Source: Poriferisodalis sp965116715
GTDB lineage: Bacteria > Actinomycetota > Acidimicrobiia > Acidimicrobiales > Poriferisodalaceae
DNA length: 64,000 nucleotides
Reading direction: 5' to 3'
NCBI GenBank assembly: GCA_965116715.1
Contig: OZ220724.1
Coordinates: 1-64,000, forward strand
Below are positions 62,659-64,000 of the stretch, in pieces. Position numbers and translations under genes: made by a program. Each line of letters opens with the position of its first letter. Positions within the stretch are counted from its first letter, which is position 1. Below the pieces are notes generated by a model, which searched no databases, was not told the DNA's origin, and saw only the letters and a program-made list of their open reading frames with translations.

Positions 62659-63309
62659 TCACCAAGTGGACGGACGCCGATAACCACCTACAACGGAAGG
62701 CAGTTGACAAGAGCGGAAGTCGTCCGCCGTCAGCCGGTGCCACCAGTGGCCGCCAGCACCCTCGTCATGATGGCCTTGCAAGTGGCCTGCCGTGGCCCTC
62801 CCGCGTGGATTCACGGTAGCGACCGGTATGAGCGACCTCGCGTGTGATGCCGGCAGCCGCAGGTCGCTGTCGTTGGTCATCAGGACTGCGGCGTCGATGC
62901 GTCCGGTGTGAAGATCGATCAGCAGGTGCGAAGCGACGTTGACGTCCGAGCCCTTTTCTTCTTGCACTCTGACTTCCGTGAACCCTCCGCCCCGAGCGCT
63001 GATGCCCCGCGCCGTTCGAGTTACGAAGTTGCCCAGCTCGATATGGACGGTGGAGTTGTCGTCGAGCGCGCCGAGGTAGGTCTGCTGACGCGAGCGCGCG
63101 CCCGGATCGATCTGACCGCTCACCATGGCTGTGCAGTAGACGATGCGCTCGACCTGCGCGCCAGTGGCCGACCAGCGTCGATTCCGGCTGATCAGGCGCT
63201 GCACCAAGGCATCGAGATCGAGCCAGCGCCAGCCCGGCGAGTCGCGGCCACAGAGATGCCTGCCTCCGTAGTACACATTGAGACCGTCGATATACGCACC
63301 AACACGCAC
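62659..63309 (-). CDS. NYN-domain (PIN-like) putative RNase
   Basis: 216 aa from GTG 63307-63309 (VRVGAYIDGLNVYYGG). The four acids of NYN nucleases are at AYIDGLN, EEKGSDVNVASHLLIDL and VLMTNDSDLRL. The C-terminal 50 residues after SLIPVATVNP are His/Gly-rich. LabA/DUF88-type proteins of this size are often found in defence-linked or mobile regions. The upstream 60 bp shared with the small DUF2188-like gene are extremely AT-rich. Confidence 0.85.
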   Translation of the reverse strand: MRVGAYIDGLNVYYGGRHLCGRDSPGWRWLDLDALVQRLISRNRRWSATGAQVERIVYCTAMVSGQIDPGARSRQQTYLGALDDNSTVHIELGNFVTRTARGISARGGGFTEVRVQEEKGSDVNVASHLLIDLHTGRIDAAVLMTNDSDLRLPASHARSLIPVATVNPRGRATAGHLQGHHDEGAGGHWWHRLTADDFRSCQLPSVVGGYRRPSTW

Positions 63310-63368
63310 GAATACAAAATATACTGAAAATATATTAAAAGTATCAAAAAGTTGGGGGAGCTTGAAAG
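63310..63368. promoter_or_regulatory. AT-rich divergent promoter
   Basis: 59 bp between divergent genes, with about 30 bases nearly free of G and C (AATACAAAATATACTGAAAA, then ATATTAAAAGTAT), including the inverted pair ATACT/AGTAT. Probably drives both genes. Confidence 0.45.
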
Positions 63369-63536
63369 GTGCCCGACAAGCGATTGATTGTGGAGAATCG
63401 CTCGGGCGGCTGGGATGTGCGCGTTCCTGGCGCCCACAAACCGGAGTCCCAGCACGCGACTCTCCAAGAGGCCGAGAAGGCTGCTCACGAGTGGCGCGAA
63501 CTGGTCGGCGATGGGAAGGTCACCATCGTCCTGTAG
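63369..63536 (+). CDS. small DUF2188-like protein
   Basis: 55 aa from GTG 63369, with GGGGAG about 9 bases before. Reads MPDKRLIVENRSGGWDVRVP, then a HATLQEAEKAAHEWREL helix and a final GKVTIVL strand: the beta-beta-alpha-beta pattern of DUF2188 proteins (sequence WDVRxPGA...A...A). Function unknown. Ends about 75 bp before the macro gene, which reads in the opposite direction. Confidence 0.7.
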   Translation: MPDKRLIVENRSGGWDVRVPGAHKPESQHATLQEAEKAAHEWRELVGDGKVTIVL

Positions 63537-63610
63537 TGCAGATCACCCGGCCGGTCTGTATCGAAGACGCCAGGTTTCTGGGCCTCCCGCCGCTAACACA
63601 GGGAATCCGC

Positions 63611-64000
63611 TTACGCAGCCACTCGGAGTGCTCGCTCGTAGGTCCTGAAGGTCGTTGTGTCGATGCAGACGAAGCGGATCTCCCGCACCTTGGTCGGTGT
63701 CGAGCGCACGGTGTTGACAGCGATGTCTGTAGCCGCGGCCAACGGGAACCCGTGGGCACCGGTCGCGATTGCGGGGAAGGCCAGACTCTCAAGGCCAGCC
63801 TCGTCAGCCCGTGCGAGCGATCCCCGGTAGCAGGATTCGAGCAGAACCGGCTCTCCGCTTGTCCCGCCTCGCCACTGGGGCCCCACGGTGTGTATGACCC
63901 ATGGGACAGCCAGCCGAAAGCCTGGCGAGATCTTGGCGCGACCCAGTTCGCACCCGCCGAGAGTCTCGCAGTACGCCCGCAGTTCGGGACCGGCTGCCCG
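63611..64000 (-). CDS. macro domain protein, 5' end outside window
   Basis: The last 129 residues of an ADP-ribose-binding macro domain. Visible blocks: GGCELGRAKISPGFRL, WVIHTVGPQWRGGTSGEP, LLESCYRGSLARADE and SLAFPAIATGAHGFPLAAA, which contain the phosphate-loop residues. May bind or hydrolyse ADP-ribose, O-acetyl-ADP-ribose or ADP-ribosylated targets. The start lies beyond base 64000. Confidence 0.9.
   Translation of the reverse strand, partial: RAAGPELRAYCETLGGCELGRAKISPGFRLAVPWVIHTVGPQWRGGTSGEPVLLESCYRGSLARADEAGLESLAFPAIATGAHGFPLAAATDIAVNTVRSTPTKVREIRFVCIDTTTFRTYERALRVAA

Overview
The window is high-GC bacterial chromosome, mostly densely packed housekeeping and catabolic genes. A mycothione reductase, an F420-type luciferase-like oxidoreductase and the order gcvH - FHA protein (GarA type) - MerR (FtsR type) - bifunctional nuclease - second MerR, familiar from mycobacteria, point to an actinobacterium. 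The carnitine and acyl-CoA enzymes and overall style suggest an Acidimicrobiia-like lineage, but that is inference; no rRNA or tRNA gene was recognised.

Layout. 1-7.1 kb: methylmalonyl-CoA mutase (mutA and the start of mutB, minus strand), a frameshifted leuS and a ThDP-dependent enzyme. 7.1-8.6 kb: a small accessory patch with a HigB-like toxin and an orphan specificity domain of a type ISP restriction enzyme. 8.6-14.8 kb: an SRAP protein, a HIT protein and the pgsA-gcvH-garA-ftsR-bfn-capA-merR run. 14.8-24.6 kb: msrB, then a catabolic region (LLM oxidoreductase, enoyl-CoA hydratase, Rieske oxygenase, class V aminotransferase, acyl-CoA ligase, 3-hydroxyisobutyrate dehydrogenase-like protein, NicX-like ring-cleavage dioxygenase). 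25-38.7 kb: serine hydrolase, mycothione reductase, an iunH-selD-nucleotidyltransferase-dioxygenase run, then arsC-gcvT-gcvP and serB. 38.8-43.7 kb: ilvD, an MFS carrier, a thioesterase and a DHPS-like protein. 43.7-47.1 kb: an accessory island (DUF4160/DUF2442, vapBC, an HsdR N-terminal-like protein, a structured RNA leader and a lipoprotein). 47.1-64 kb: a molybdopterin oxidoreductase and 3Fe-4S ferredoxin, a carnitine operon (gamma-butyrobetaine hydroxylase, beta-keto acid cleavage enzyme, carnitine dehydrogenase), a CoxL-like protein, a methyltransferase, a toxin-antitoxin pair, a PfkB kinase, an acyl-CoA ligase, a VWA lipoprotein, a HhH-GPD protein, a NYN protein, a DUF2188-like small protein and a macro domain protein.

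The main discovery is two genes that ordinary ORF calling truncates because each carries an in-frame TGA exactly at its catalytic position: selD (TGA at 30921-30923, codon 23, in the context HGAG-U-ACK) and an ArsC-family reductase (TGA at 37345-37347, codon 12, context HNPH-U-NSSR). Both TGAs are followed at a suitable distance by a strong hairpin with G at the start of the loop, as bacterial SECIS elements have. The organism therefore probably decodes UGA as selenocysteine; its SelD would be both the selenophosphate supplier and a selenoprotein.

The second notable item is a 120-base intergenic RNA candidate (46569-46687): a perfect-pairing three-way junction plus a 12-bp crossing helix whose 3' strand contains the Shine-Dalgarno sequence of the following lipoprotein gene, an architecture expected of a translational riboswitch or RNA thermosensor. 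It matches no class that I can name.
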